Notes under the pieces: generated by a model
What the model was told of the DNA's origin: nothing
Database searches by the model: none
What the model saw: the letters and a program-made list of their open reading frames with translations, nothing else
Origin: Corallococcus praedator
GTDB taxonomy: Bacteria > Myxococcota > Myxococcia > Myxococcales > Myxococcaceae
Assembly: GCF_003612125.1 (NCBI RefSeq)
Contig: NZ_RAWI01000052.1
Coordinates: 1 to 35,565, forward strand
Length of the DNA stretch: 35,565 nucleotides
Direction of reading: 5' to 3'
In this document: in pieces, positions 8,763 through 16,145 of the stretch
How the letters are laid out: the number at the start of each line of letters is the position of its first letter
Position numbering within the stretch: the first letter of the stretch is position 1
Made by a program: the position numbers and the translations under genes

Positions 8763-8790
8763 TTGACGGCCCCTCCCGCCTGCTTACGTT
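8763..8790 (+). promoter_or_regulatory. Possible sigma70-type promoter for the M48 protease gene
   Basis: TTGACG (8763-8768) and TACGTT (8785-8790) are separated by 16 bases, about 50 bases before the ATG at 8840. The -35 is a good match and the -10 matches only 3 of 6 positions. Confidence 0.35.
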
Positions 8791-8839
8791 TCGTGGGTCC
8801 CCTTCGGTTGACCGGGACGAAAGGCACGGAACGAGGACC

Positions 8840-9817
8840 ATGGCGCAGCGTGACCCCCACATGACATCCCGAGGACCGGCCGCACCGGCGCTCAAGGGCG
8901 GCGGGTGGCACCGGCTGGGCAACGCCTTGAAGACGACCGTCCTCCTGGCCGGCTTGACGGCGTTGGTGCTCGTCATCGGCCAGCGGCTGGGCGGCGCGCA
9001 GGGGCTCGCGATGGCGGGCTTCTTCGCGGTGGTGATGAACTTTGGTTCGTACTGGTTCAGCGACCGCATCGCGCTGGCCATCCACGGCGCGCAGCCGCTT
9101 CCCTACGAGCAGGCGCCGTGGCTGCACGAGATGGTGGAGCGCCTGTCCGCCCGGGCGGGCATGCCGAAGCCGAAGGTGTACCTGCTGCCCACGCGGCAGC
9201 CCAACGCGTTCGCCACGGGCCGAAACCCCAGCCACGCGGCCGTGGCGGTGACGGCGGGCATCGTGGACATCCTGGACCGGCGCGAGCTGGAGGGCGTGCT
9301 GGCGCACGAGATTGGCCACGTGCGCAACCGGGACACGCTCATCGGCACGGTGGCGGCGACGCTCGCGGGCATCATCAGCTACGCGGCGCAGATGCTCTTC
9401 TGGTTCGGCGGCAGCATGCTCAGCCGCGGCGACGACGAGGAAGGCGGCGGCGTGGCCGGGGCGCTGTCCAACCTGGGCCTGCTGCTGGTCGCGCCCATCG
9501 CGGCCACGCTGTTGCAGTTGGCGGTGAGCCGCTCGCGCGAGTACGGAGCGGACGCCACGGGCGCGGAGCTGTGCGGGGACCCGGATGCGCTGGCGAGCGC
9601 GCTCTTGAAGATGGAGCGCGCCGCGGAGGCCATGCCCTACGACAGGGCCCCCGCCACCTCGCACCTGTTCATCGTCAACCCGCTGCACCACGGCGGGGTG
9701 ATGTCGCTGTTCTCCACACACCCGCCCATCCCGGAGCGCGTGCGCCGGCTGCGTGAGATGAGCGCGCGTCGGGGCGGTGGGGCGCGGGCGCGCGGCGGCT
9801 GGGAGTACGCCTACTAG
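8840..9817 (+). CDS. htpX: HtpX-like membrane zinc metalloprotease (M48B)
   Basis: The 325-residue inner-membrane endopeptidase is expected to degrade misfolded membrane proteins. Two N-terminal membrane segments lie at about 32-49 and 56-74. The zinc motif HEIGH is at 156-160, two further hydrophobic segments are near 165-190 and 208-230, and SREYGADATG provides the third zinc ligand (E234). This layout and length match HtpX. The ATG at 8840 follows GAGGA. The C-terminal end is rich in Arg and Gly. It ends two bases from the convergent SnoaL-like gene. Confidence 0.92.
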   Translation: MAQRDPHMTSRGPAAPALKGGGWHRLGNALKTTVLLAGLTALVLVIGQRLGGAQGLAMAGFFAVVMNFGSYWFSDRIALAIHGAQPLPYEQAPWLHEMVERLSARAGMPKPKVYLLPTRQPNAFATGRNPSHAAVAVTAGIVDILDRRELEGVLAHEIGHVRNRDTLIGTVAATLAGIISYAAQMLFWFGGSMLSRGDDEEGGGVAGALSNLGLLLVAPIAATLLQLAVSRSREYGADATGAELCGDPDALASALLKMERAAEAMPYDRAPATSHLFIVNPLHHGGVMSLFSTHPPIPERVRRLREMSARRGGGARARGGWEYAY

Positions 9818-9819
9818 CG

Positions 9820-10218
9820 TCAGAAGGGTTCGAAGCAGTCGTAGTTGTGCTGGGTGGCGATGCGGCCGTCGCGGAAGGTGAGGAACACCCCGAGCGACGC
9901 CCGCATCGTCCCGCCCGCTGGCAGGGAGCCCACGGGCACCGCCAGCGTCGCGCTCCAGTCCACCTCCAACGCCACTCGCTCGCCGTCACAGAGGGCGGAG
10001 CGCACGTCGTAGCGCTGGGACACCACCACCTTGCTGCCCCGCGCGGAAGCGTCCAGCAGGGCCTGGAGGTCGCGCGTCGCGCCCCGCGGCGTGAGCCGGT
10101 TCGGGTACTCGCGCTGGCGCACCTCCGGGTGGAAGAAGCCGGCGAGCTCCTCGGGCGGCGCTCCGGCTTCGATGGCCTGGAAGTAGCGCCGGGTGAACTC
10201 CAGCGGGGACTCGGACAT
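9820..10218 (-). CDS. SnoaL-like / NTF2-fold protein
   Basis: The 132-residue protein has the order typical of NTF2-like small proteins. It begins with helix PLEFTRRYFQAIEAGAPPEELAG, then FFHPEVRQREYP, and strands VALEVDWSATLAVPV, RASLGVFLTFRDGRIA and THNYDCFEPF. Such proteins act as isomerases, cyclases or hydrolases, or just bind small ligands; the ligand here is unknown. The ATG at 10218 follows AAGGAG at good spacing, which settles the start against an extension to 10320. It is divergent from a MarR gene with three operator-like boxes between them, so it is probably the regulator's main target. Confidence 0.8.
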   Translation of the reverse strand: MSESPLEFTRRYFQAIEAGAPPEELAGFFHPEVRQREYPNRLTPRGATRDLQALLDASARGSKVVVSQRYDVRSALCDGERVALEVDWSATLAVPVGSLPAGGTMRASLGVFLTFRDGRIATQHNYDCFEPF

Positions 10219-10252
10219 GGGGTGCTCCTTGGCACGGTCGGGAGGGATATCC

Positions 10253-10294
10253 ACAACCATGATTGTACAACGGTGATTGCACAACCGTGGTTGT
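10253..10294. promoter_or_regulatory. Three abutting 14-bp operator-like boxes between SnoaL-like gene and marR
   Basis: Three 14-bp units sit end to end: ACAACCATGATTGT (10253-10266), ACAACGGTGATTGC (10267-10280) and ACAACCGTGGTTGT (10281-10294). Each is close to the palindrome ACAACCATGGTTGT. MarR-family dimers bind palindromes of this size, often in their own promoter. The block lies 34 bases from the SnoaL-like start and 19 from the marR start, in a position to control both. Confidence 0.75.
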
Positions 10295-10313
10295 GGGTGC
10301 AAGACGTGGGGCC

Positions 10314-10808
10314 ATGGCACGTCGACCGCGCGTGGGAAATCCGGAGCTGGAGTCCCTGGACCTGGGCTACCTGGCGCTCTTCGTCGGCATGCGGGTGAAC
10401 GCGCTGGTGTTGGAGGAGGTGCACGCGGCGGGCTTCCCCGGCCTGCGGGAAGGACACGGCTACGTGGTGCAGCACCTGCTGGGCGGCCCCCGGTCCATCA
10501 GCGAGCTGGCGGACCTGCTGGAGGTGACGCAGCAGGCGGCATCCAAGACGGTGGCGGAGCTGCGGAAGCTGGGCATCGTGGAGGCCGCGCCTTCCGAGGA
10601 CGCGCGGATCCGACGCGTGCGGCTGTCCGAACGCGGGCGCGCCGCCGTCGACACGACCCGTGCGGCGCGGGCGACCTTCGAGGCCCGCTTCCGCCGCGCC
10701 CAGGGCGTCCGCGCGGTCGAGGAGACCCGCAGGGTGCTGAGCGCCGTGCTGGAGTCGCTGGGGGGCGCGGAGGCGGTGCGGCGCCGACGGGTGCGCGAGC
10801 CCCGGTAG
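10314..10808 (+). CDS. MarR-family transcriptional regulator
   Basis: The 164-residue protein has a winged-helix core. Helices ISELADLLEVTQQAASKTVAEL form the helix-turn-helix, with recognition helix around QQAASKTVAELRKLG. The wing IVEAAPSEDARIRRVRLSERG includes the typical DxRxxRxxLxxxG pattern. N- and C-terminal helices would form the dimer interface. The ATG at 10314 was chosen over 10263 because the latter lies inside the operator boxes. It probably represses itself and the divergent SnoaL-like gene. No sensing cysteine is evident, so the signal is unknown. It ends six bases from the convergent acyltransferase gene. Confidence 0.88.
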   Translation: MARRPRVGNPELESLDLGYLALFVGMRVNALVLEEVHAAGFPGLREGHGYVVQHLLGGPRSISELADLLEVTQQAASKTVAELRKLGIVEAAPSEDARIRRVRLSERGRAAVDTTRAARATFEARFRRAQGVRAVEETRRVLSAVLESLGGAEAVRRRRVREPR

Positions 10809-10814
10809 GCCGCC

Positions 10815-11663
10815 CTACTCCGTCCGCGTCACGCCCGGCGGCGCGTCGAAGAACTCCGCCGGGTGCTCCAACAGCTCGCGCAGCGTGTTGGCGATGACGC
10901 CCGCGTGGTAGCCGTCGATGAAGCGGTGGTCGAAGGACGCGTTGATGCTCATGACCCGGCCGGGCACCACCCTGCCCTCCTCCACCACCGCCACCTCCCG
11001 CACCGCGCCGGGCGCGATGAAGATGGGCACGCGGGTGAAGGGCGCGAGCGGCAGGTAGGCCGTGTCCAGCCCCAGCGTGCCCGCGTCCACGACCACCGCG
11101 GAGCCGAACGGATCCCTGGGCAGCCCCAGCCAGGTCGGATCCACGTTCAGCGTGTACGACAGGAACGACATCAGCCGGGTGAACCCGTGGAGCAGGAGCG
11201 GCGGGACGCGCTTCAGGAGCCCCCGGCCCTTCTCCAGCGCGGCGTCGCGGCCTTCGCGCGCCCGCGCCACCGCGGCCTCCATCTCCTGCGCGACCGTGAG
11301 CAGGTCCTTCTGGTCCACGTCCTCGATGCGCGCGGGCCTGAGCCCTGGCCGGACGGGGTCCGCGTCGGGCACCAGCGCGCACAGGGTGACGCGCTGGCGC
11401 AGGTAGATGCGCTGGAAGCGCAGCAGCGCGTTGGCATCCGGGCAGCGGCGCAGCCCTTCGCCCAGGGCCTTGAGGACCAGGTGCATGGGGGTGAGCCGGA
11501 CCCCGGTGCGCTGGTGGTGTGCCTCCAGGTACGCGAGCGCCGCGTCCATGCGCACCGTCAGCGTGCCGTAGACGGTCGGATCGTACGCGGTGGTCCAGCT
11601 TCCAATGGCGAGCTTGCGGAAGCTCGACACGTCCCGCTTCGGCTTCAGCTCCAGGTGCGCCAT
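10815..11663 (-). CDS. Stand-alone 2-oxoacid dehydrogenase E2 acyltransferase catalytic domain
   Basis: The 282-residue protein corresponds to the catalytic domain of dihydrolipoamide acyltransferases (CAT-like fold). The active-site motif NASFDHRFIDGYHAG is intact, with H246 and D250 in DHRxxDG. It lacks a lipoyl domain and a peripheral-subunit-binding domain, so it cannot act as a normal E2 by itself. Residues 115-170 form an extra charged then hydrophobic helical insertion (ALEKGRGLLKRVPPLLLHGF) not found in canonical E2 domains. No E1 or E3 gene lies nearby. It may acylate another substrate or be a relict scaffold. The start ATG at 11663 is the first in frame. Confidence 0.85.
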   Translation of the reverse strand: MAHLELKPKRDVSSFRKLAIGSWTTAYDPTVYGTLTVRMDAALAYLEAHHQRTGVRLTPMHLVLKALGEGLRRCPDANALLRFQRIYLRQRVTLCALVPDADPVRPGLRPARIEDVDQKDLLTVAQEMEAAVARAREGRDAALEKGRGLLKRVPPLLLHGFTRLMSFLSYTLNVDPTWLGLPRDPFGSAVVVDAGTLGLDTAYLPLAPFTRVPIFIAPGAVREVAVVEEGRVVPGRVMSINASFDHRFIDGYHAGVIANTLRELLEHPAEFFDAPPGVTRTE

Positions 11664-11824
11664 GGGCTTGCTTGGACTCCGTTGAAGTTCCGGTGACGAC
11701 GCGTGCGAAGCCCCTGTCTACGGACTCGCCAGGGCGCGCGCCAGGACCGGCGACGCGAGGCAGGCGGGGCTTCGAGGCCCGGCCGGTGTGGTTGGAGCCC
11801 GGGGGTTTGTCTGCCAGTGAAGCC

Positions 11825-11852
11825 TTGACGCGCCATGTCCCAGCGGTAGGCT
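11825..11852 (+). promoter_or_regulatory. Possible sigma70-type promoter for the membrane coiled-coil gene
   Basis: TTGACG (11825-11830) and TAGGCT (11847-11852) have a 16-base spacer and lie about 40 bases before the TTG start. A run of T follows. The -10 box is weak. Confidence 0.35.
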
Positions 11853-11876
11853 GCCCCGTTTTTTGCATCCTTCTGT

Positions 11877-11892
11877 GGAGGTTGTTCCCTTG
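11877..11892 (+). promoter_or_regulatory. Shine-Dalgarno site selecting a TTG start
   Basis: GGAGG at 11877-11881 is followed after eight bases by TTG at 11890. This spacing identifies TTG as the start and excludes an upstream TTG at 11863, which would place the GGAGG inside the coding region. Confidence 0.6.
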
Positions 11893-12963
11893 GTCGTTGC
11901 TCTCATCCTGGTATCGATCGGTTTCGCCATCACGCTCGGCATGCTGCTCTTCGGCGGCAAGAGCGGCACGGACGGCACCGCGAACCGTTCATCGGTCTCA
12001 TCGCCCTCGTTCCGTGGGGAGCTGGAGTCGGAGACCAAGGCTCGCGCCAAGGCGGAGTCGGAGGTCCAGCGCAAGCAGAAGGAGCTGGACGAACAGCGCG
12101 CGCAGCTCCAGGAGGTCAAGGAGCAGCTCAAGCAGACCAAGCGCAAGCTCTTCGACCAGAAGGAAGGCGACAAGGGCGCGCAGGACCTGGTCAAGGCCCG
12201 CGCCGAGGTGGAGCGCAACGCCAGCATCCAGCTCGCGCAGACGCGTGAGGAGCTGTCGCACGCCCTGACGGAGAACGCCAAGCTGCGCGCCGAGGCCGAC
12301 TCGCGCGGTGGCAACCGCCGCCGTGAAGCCCCCGCCCCCGTGCAGGCCGTGACGCCCGCGCCCGCGCCGGTCGCGGCCGCCCCCGCTTCGACGGACCTCA
12401 TCGCCGCGCCCGCGAGCGAGCCCGTGGTGAGCGCGGCGGTGTCGGTGCCGTCCACTCCGGTGGCCCCGGCCGAGCCCGTGCGCCGCTACCGCGAGCTGAA
12501 CGACGCGGACCGCGAGAAGATGGACCGGCTGGAGACCGCGGCGAACAAGGACCGCGCGCGCGCCGTGGAGCTGGAGAAGGAGCTGCGCCGCATCAAGGGC
12601 CGCGCCGACACCCAGGCCCGCATCCTGGCCGTGACGAAGTCCGAGGCCGACCTGGGCAAGGACAAGTACAAGGCCCTGGAGAAGCGCCTGAACCGCACGC
12701 TCTTGGAGCGCGACCTGCTTCGCCGGGCCATCAAGGACCTGGAGAAGAAGACGGGCATGCTGGCCGACCGCACGGAGCTGACGCCGGACGAGGTCGCCGC
12801 CAGCGACCAGCGCAGCGACGAGGTCGCCCGCGCCCGCGCCGAAGCGGAGGCCCGCGCCGCCGCCCCGGCCACGCCGACCGAGGCCGCTCCCGTGGAGACC
12901 GCCGCGCCGGCTTCCACCGAGGGCGAGGCGAAGCCTTCCGAGGCTCCGTCGTCCAACGCCTGA
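11890..12963 (+). CDS. Membrane-anchored coiled-coil protein with Ala/Pro-rich linker
   Basis: No family was recognised. The 357-residue product begins with one membrane helix (VVALILVSIGFAITLGMLLFGG, residues 2-23) lacking a cleavage site, so it is probably anchored at the inner membrane. Residues about 40-140 are a charged coiled coil (KAESEVQRKQKELDEQRAQL). A Pro/Ala-rich linker spans about 145-205, with a second coiled coil at about 206-300 (RAVELEKELRRIKGRADTQA). The tail is acidic and Ala/Pro/Glu-rich. The start is TTG with a strong GGAGG eight bases upstream. A hairpin terminator follows the stop. It is divergent from the acyltransferase gene. Confidence 0.8.
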   Translation: MVVALILVSIGFAITLGMLLFGGKSGTDGTANRSSVSSPSFRGELESETKARAKAESEVQRKQKELDEQRAQLQEVKEQLKQTKRKLFDQKEGDKGAQDLVKARAEVERNASIQLAQTREELSHALTENAKLRAEADSRGGNRRREAPAPVQAVTPAPAPVAAAPASTDLIAAPASEPVVSAAVSVPSTPVAPAEPVRRYRELNDADREKMDRLETAANKDRARAVELEKELRRIKGRADTQARILAVTKSEADLGKDKYKALEKRLNRTLLERDLLRRAIKDLEKKTGMLADRTELTPDEVAASDQRSDEVARARAEAEARAAAPATPTEAAPVETAAPASTEGEAKPSEAPSSNA

Positions 12964-12987
12964 GCGAAGTAGAGGCTTGAAGCACCG

Positions 12988-13028
12988 AGGCCCCGCCTCC
13001 CTTCACCGGGACGCGGGGCCTTCGTGTT
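12988..13028 (+). terminator. Intrinsic terminator between convergent genes
   Basis: A perfect nine-base stem AGGCCCCGC (12988-12996) / GCGGGGCCT (13013-13021) is followed by TTCGTGTTT. It sits 24 bases after the stop at 12963 and just before the convergent stop at 13029, so it may serve both directions. Confidence 0.75.
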
Positions 13029-13523
13029 TCAGCGGAACGCGTCCACGATGTAGACGCCTGCGCTCGAGAACTCGAGGACAGCCGTTCCCGGCTTGGAGTC
13101 GGGTCGTTTCCGGAGCTGGCCCTTTGACAGCCGGGCCACCGCGCAGAGGGGAATCCTCTCTCCCCCATCCGGTGGCTGAGCCTCGTAGTACCGGATGACC
13201 ACCTGCGGGCCCCCCGTCCATACCCGACCATAGAGCCGCGTGGGCCCCCCGAGAGGCCCCAGGTCGGTATTCAGGACGCTCTCCACGGGCCCATCGTAGA
13301 GCGTGATGGGACTCATATCGTCCTGATTGAAGTCGAGTTCTACCTGCGCGCTATCCCCGACGTTCAAGCGAAGCAGTCGCATCACTCGCAGCGTGGCCTC
13401 CGGGCAGTCCTCGTACTCCGGCGTGCCATCCGCGCGCAGCCCCACACCCCGTCGAGTCGTGGTGCAGCCCAGCGCCAGGGCCAGCACAAGGATAACGGAG
13501 GACCACGGGCGCGGTGCATTCAT
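13029..13523 (-). CDS. Small secreted lipoprotein, downstream partner of DUF2381 gene
   Basis: The 164-residue product has a lipoprotein signal peptide with lipobox LALGC (WSSVILVLALALGCTTTRR), cysteine at about residue 20. The mature part is mostly beta: VELDFNQDDMSPITLYDGPV, then VIRYYEAQ, then VLEFSSAGVYIVDAF. No family was recognised beyond its resemblance to lipoproteins paired with DUF2381 genes in myxobacteria. It starts 11 bases after the DUF2381 stop and is clearly co-transcribed. GC content is lower than in most of the window, with A/T-ending codons. The ATG at 13523 places the signal peptide at the N terminus; an upstream extension to 13556 would overlap the DUF2381 gene. Confidence 0.75.
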   Translation of the reverse strand: MNAPRPWSSVILVLALALGCTTTRRGVGLRADGTPEYEDCPEATLRVMRLLRLNVGDSAQVELDFNQDDMSPITLYDGPVESVLNTDLGPLGGPTRLYGRVWTGGPQVVIRYYEAQPPDGGERIPLCAVARLSKGQLRKRPDSKPGTAVLEFSSAGVYIVDAFR

Positions 13524-13534
13524 GTCAGAGCGAC

Positions 13535-14455
13535 TTACTCCTTGAAGAGGCGCCATTCCAGGACGAGGTAGGCCTGCGACAGGCCGTCGGATCGGAACAG
13601 TTCCAGCGCCAGTTGTTCCAAGCCTTGAGGTGATTGGAAGACGCTGTCGTCCGCGACGACGGCGATGCGGCCCGTCGCACCTGGAGCGATTTCATCGTGC
13701 TGCACGCGCAAGGCGAACGGGCGTGACTTCCCACCCGAAACCGTGGACAGCCGAGCTTCCATCAGGCTCCAGGGATTTTTTGCATCGTGATTGGTGAGAG
13801 AGAACAGCACCGCAACCTTCGGAACTGTTTTGCTCGTGAGTACCTCGACCACGATATTCGCGCCCTCTTCCCTGAGTGCCCAGCGCCGTCGATTCGTGAA
13901 GGGGGTGTGCTTGAAGTCACCATTGGCTAGGAGCGTGGCGAGCGCGTGATCCGTAGAGTGTTCTTCCTGGCGAAGTCGCGCGTTCTCTTCCTTCAGGACA
14001 CGCTGCTGTTTGAGCGAATCCATCAGCGTCGAGTACATGGCCTCGTAGCGCTGACGGTCCTCGAACACGTTCACCTGCTGATCCAGTTCAGCCCGTCGGC
14101 CCTGGCCAGGAGGCCTCAGGAGGAGAGGAATTTCCCTTCCGTTCGTGAGCGTCACGAGCAGGGGCACGCCTTCATCCTCCGCCAGGTCCCGAAGCGGCTC
14201 CACGACCACCTTGCGGCCACCGACCAACAGCGGCTCGAACCGGCCCTCCCAGGCCAGCATCCGGGTCTTCGAAGCATCCACGGGGGCCTCGAAGCGCAGG
14301 ACGGTGGAGACCGCGCCCTTCACATAGACGCTCGGCGTGGAGTCCTCGGGGTGCTCCGACAGCAGCACCGTGCGGACCGCGGGCTCCCGCGCTTCCACCG
14401 CCGCGCTCAGCAGGAGCACGGCCAGGGCAAACCGGGCAGGTAGGCAGGTCACCAT
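13535..14455 (-). CDS. DUF2381 family protein (myxobacterial paralogous family)
   Basis: The 306-residue protein has a cleavable signal peptide (FALAVLLLSAAVEAREP, cleavage near 22-24). The N-terminal half contains RTVLLSEHPEDSTPSVYVKG and STVLRFEAPVDASKTRML, then a short helical segment (LKQQRVLKEENARLRQEE). A C-terminal beta domain ends in QAYLVLEWRLFKE. These features match DUF2381, a secreted family expanded in Myxococcus and relatives, often next to Ser/Thr kinase genes, with no known function. Base composition is distinctly lower in GC than the neighbours, as expected for a fast-evolving or acquired gene. It forms a two-gene unit with the lipoprotein that follows. Confidence 0.85.
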   Translation of the reverse strand: MVTCLPARFALAVLLLSAAVEAREPAVRTVLLSEHPEDSTPSVYVKGAVSTVLRFEAPVDASKTRMLAWEGRFEPLLVGGRKVVVEPLRDLAEDEGVPLLVTLTNGREIPLLLRPPGQGRRAELDQQVNVFEDRQRYEAMYSTLMDSLKQQRVLKEENARLRQEEHSTDHALATLLANGDFKHTPFTNRRRWALREEGANIVVEVLTSKTVPKVAVLFSLTNHDAKNPWSLMEARLSTVSGGKSRPFALRVQHDEIAPGATGRIAVVADDSVFQSPQGLEQLALELFRSDGLSQAYLVLEWRLFKE

Positions 14456-14495
14456 AGGACCTGGACGCTAACAGCCCACCCGGAGGGTGCCCACT

Positions 14496-16010
14496 TCAGT
14501 CGCGCGGAGGCGGCATCACGACCAGGGCTTCGATGGGCGCCCGGGGCTCACCGGTGCTGTCGTCCACGCCGCCCACCACGAGCACCGACCCATCCGCGAG
14601 CGCCGTGCACGTGTGCCACACGCGCGGCTGCGGCAACAACGACAGGCCCAGCACGCTGGGTTGGGCATCCTTCGCCGGGATGATCAGCTCCGCCCACGCC
14701 GTCGCGCGCGCAATGCCGGAGTCGGCCCCCCGTCCGCCCACCACCACCACCCGTCCGTCCTGAAGCGACACCGCGCACGCGTTGCTCCGGGGCAACAACG
14801 CCGGTCCATCGCTCACCCGGATCGGGCTCTCCAATACCTCGGACGCCCCCACGGCTCGCGCTCCGTTCAGCGGATCCACACCATCGAAGCCGCCCATCAG
14901 CAACGGGCGGGGGCCGTCCTCCGCCCGCCCCAGCATCGCCACGGAAGCGCCCACCCTGGGAACCCGGAGCCGGGGTGGCACCGGCAACAACCACCCGAAC
15001 GTGTCTCCGTCGAACCCGGCGGACAGGACCTCCGCCTCAAGCCGCAGCGCATCCGAGCCCCCCGCGACCAGGATCGTATGCCCGTCCTCCAGCACCGTCA
15101 GCGTCGCGTCCACGCGATGCAATTCGCCCATCCCGTTGAAGAAGCGCCCGGAGGCCGCATCGAAGCCCTCCAACGTGAACGCCCCACTTCCATCCGCCGC
15201 ACGCCCACCCACCAGCAGCACATGCCCGTCAACATCCACCGCCGCGGCGTGCTGGTAGCGCGCGACCTTCGGCTCCAACGTGCTCGCCACACCCTCGGCC
15301 ACGTCCACGACGCGCGCCGTGCGCTGCAACGAGACCTGGTCCAGCGTCTCCGCGCCCCCCACGAGCAGCACCTTCCCGTCCGGCAGCGGCGACGCCGTGT
15401 GGAAGGCCCGTGCGCCCACGTCCGGCCCGGGGCTGAACGTTCCAGCCACCGGGTCGAACACCTCCGTCGTCCCCGACACCGGCCGCGTTCCATCCCTCCC
15501 GGGCGCATAGCCTCCCGCGAACAGCACCCGTCCATCCGCCAGCAGCGTCGCGGTGTGCCCGGCCCGCGTTTCACCCGGCACCGCGCACGTGTCGGGACTC
15601 GCGGCCTGGTTCACCGGCGCGAACTCGCCCAGCCGCCGCAGGAACACCCGCGCCGACGCCGCCTGCCCTTGCGCGACGTCGAAGGGCGCCGTCCGCCCCA
15701 GCGACCGCAACTGGCCACCCTGGTCCGGAGCCCCCGCGTACGCCCGCACCTCCAGCACCCGCGCGCTGCCTGGCGGAATCGCCGGGACGTCCGCGGGCGT
15801 CCACCGCACCGTCGACACCCGCTCCCGGGGCGTGTCGAGTCCGGGCCCGCTGACGCGGAAGCGCAGGTGCGTCACCCCTTCCAAGGGCGGCGTGCCGGCA
15901 CAGGAGGCGGAGATGAGGTCCAGGGAGGGGGTGACCTCCTTCTCGCCACAGCCGGCGGACAGGGCCAGCAGGGCGGCCAGGAGCGTGGAGCGGACGGAGC
16001 GCGCGGACAT
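14496..16010 (-). CDS. Kelch-repeat lipoprotein, seven-bladed propeller
   Basis: The 504-residue lipoprotein has signal peptide STLLAALLALSAGC (lipid-modified C21, +2 Gly). Residues 25-150 hold a beta domain. Seven kelch-like blades follow, each marked by a DG-x-V-L-x-GG pattern: DGRVLFAGG, DGKVLLVGG, DGHVLLVGG, DGHTILVAGG, PLLMGG, DGRVVVVGG and DGSVLVVGG. Seven units fit a closed galactose-oxidase-like propeller, but no catalytic Tyr/Cys pair is apparent, so it probably binds rather than catalyses. The start at 16010 is fixed by the signal peptide; the frame stays open far upstream inside the kinase gene. It is divergent from the histidine kinase. Confidence 0.88.
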   Translation of the reverse strand: MSARSVRSTLLAALLALSAGCGEKEVTPSLDLISASCAGTPPLEGVTHLRFRVSGPGLDTPRERVSTVRWTPADVPAIPPGSARVLEVRAYAGAPDQGGQLRSLGRTAPFDVAQGQAASARVFLRRLGEFAPVNQAASPDTCAVPGETRAGHTATLLADGRVLFAGGYAPGRDGTRPVSGTTEVFDPVAGTFSPGPDVGARAFHTASPLPDGKVLLVGGAETLDQVSLQRTARVVDVAEGVASTLEPKVARYQHAAAVDVDGHVLLVGGRAADGSGAFTLEGFDAASGRFFNGMGELHRVDATLTVLEDGHTILVAGGSDALRLEAEVLSAGFDGDTFGWLLPVPPRLRVPRVGASVAMLGRAEDGPRPLLMGGFDGVDPLNGARAVGASEVLESPIRVSDGPALLPRSNACAVSLQDGRVVVVGGRGADSGIARATAWAELIIPAKDAQPSVLGLSLLPQPRVWHTCTALADGSVLVVGGVDDSTGEPRAPIEALVVMPPPRD

Positions 16011-16119
16011 GCGCCGGACGCTACCAGCCCGCTTCGTCTCCGGCGGGACGAAGTCTGGACGCCCGGGAAGGGCGGAAGCAGGCGGGCCGCCGGGGATTGC
16101 GCTGTAATGCGCCCGCCCC

Positions 16120-16133
16120 AGGACGTATGTCCT
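16120..16133. promoter_or_regulatory. Short inverted repeat before the histidine kinase gene
   Basis: AGGAC (16120-16124) and GTCCT (16129-16133) form a perfect five-base inverted repeat with a GTAT spacer, 12 bases before the kinase ATG. It could be an operator, or a leader hairpin that limits translation; no Shine-Dalgarno is seen here. Confidence 0.25.
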
Positions 16134-16145
16134 GTCCCCTCCTCC

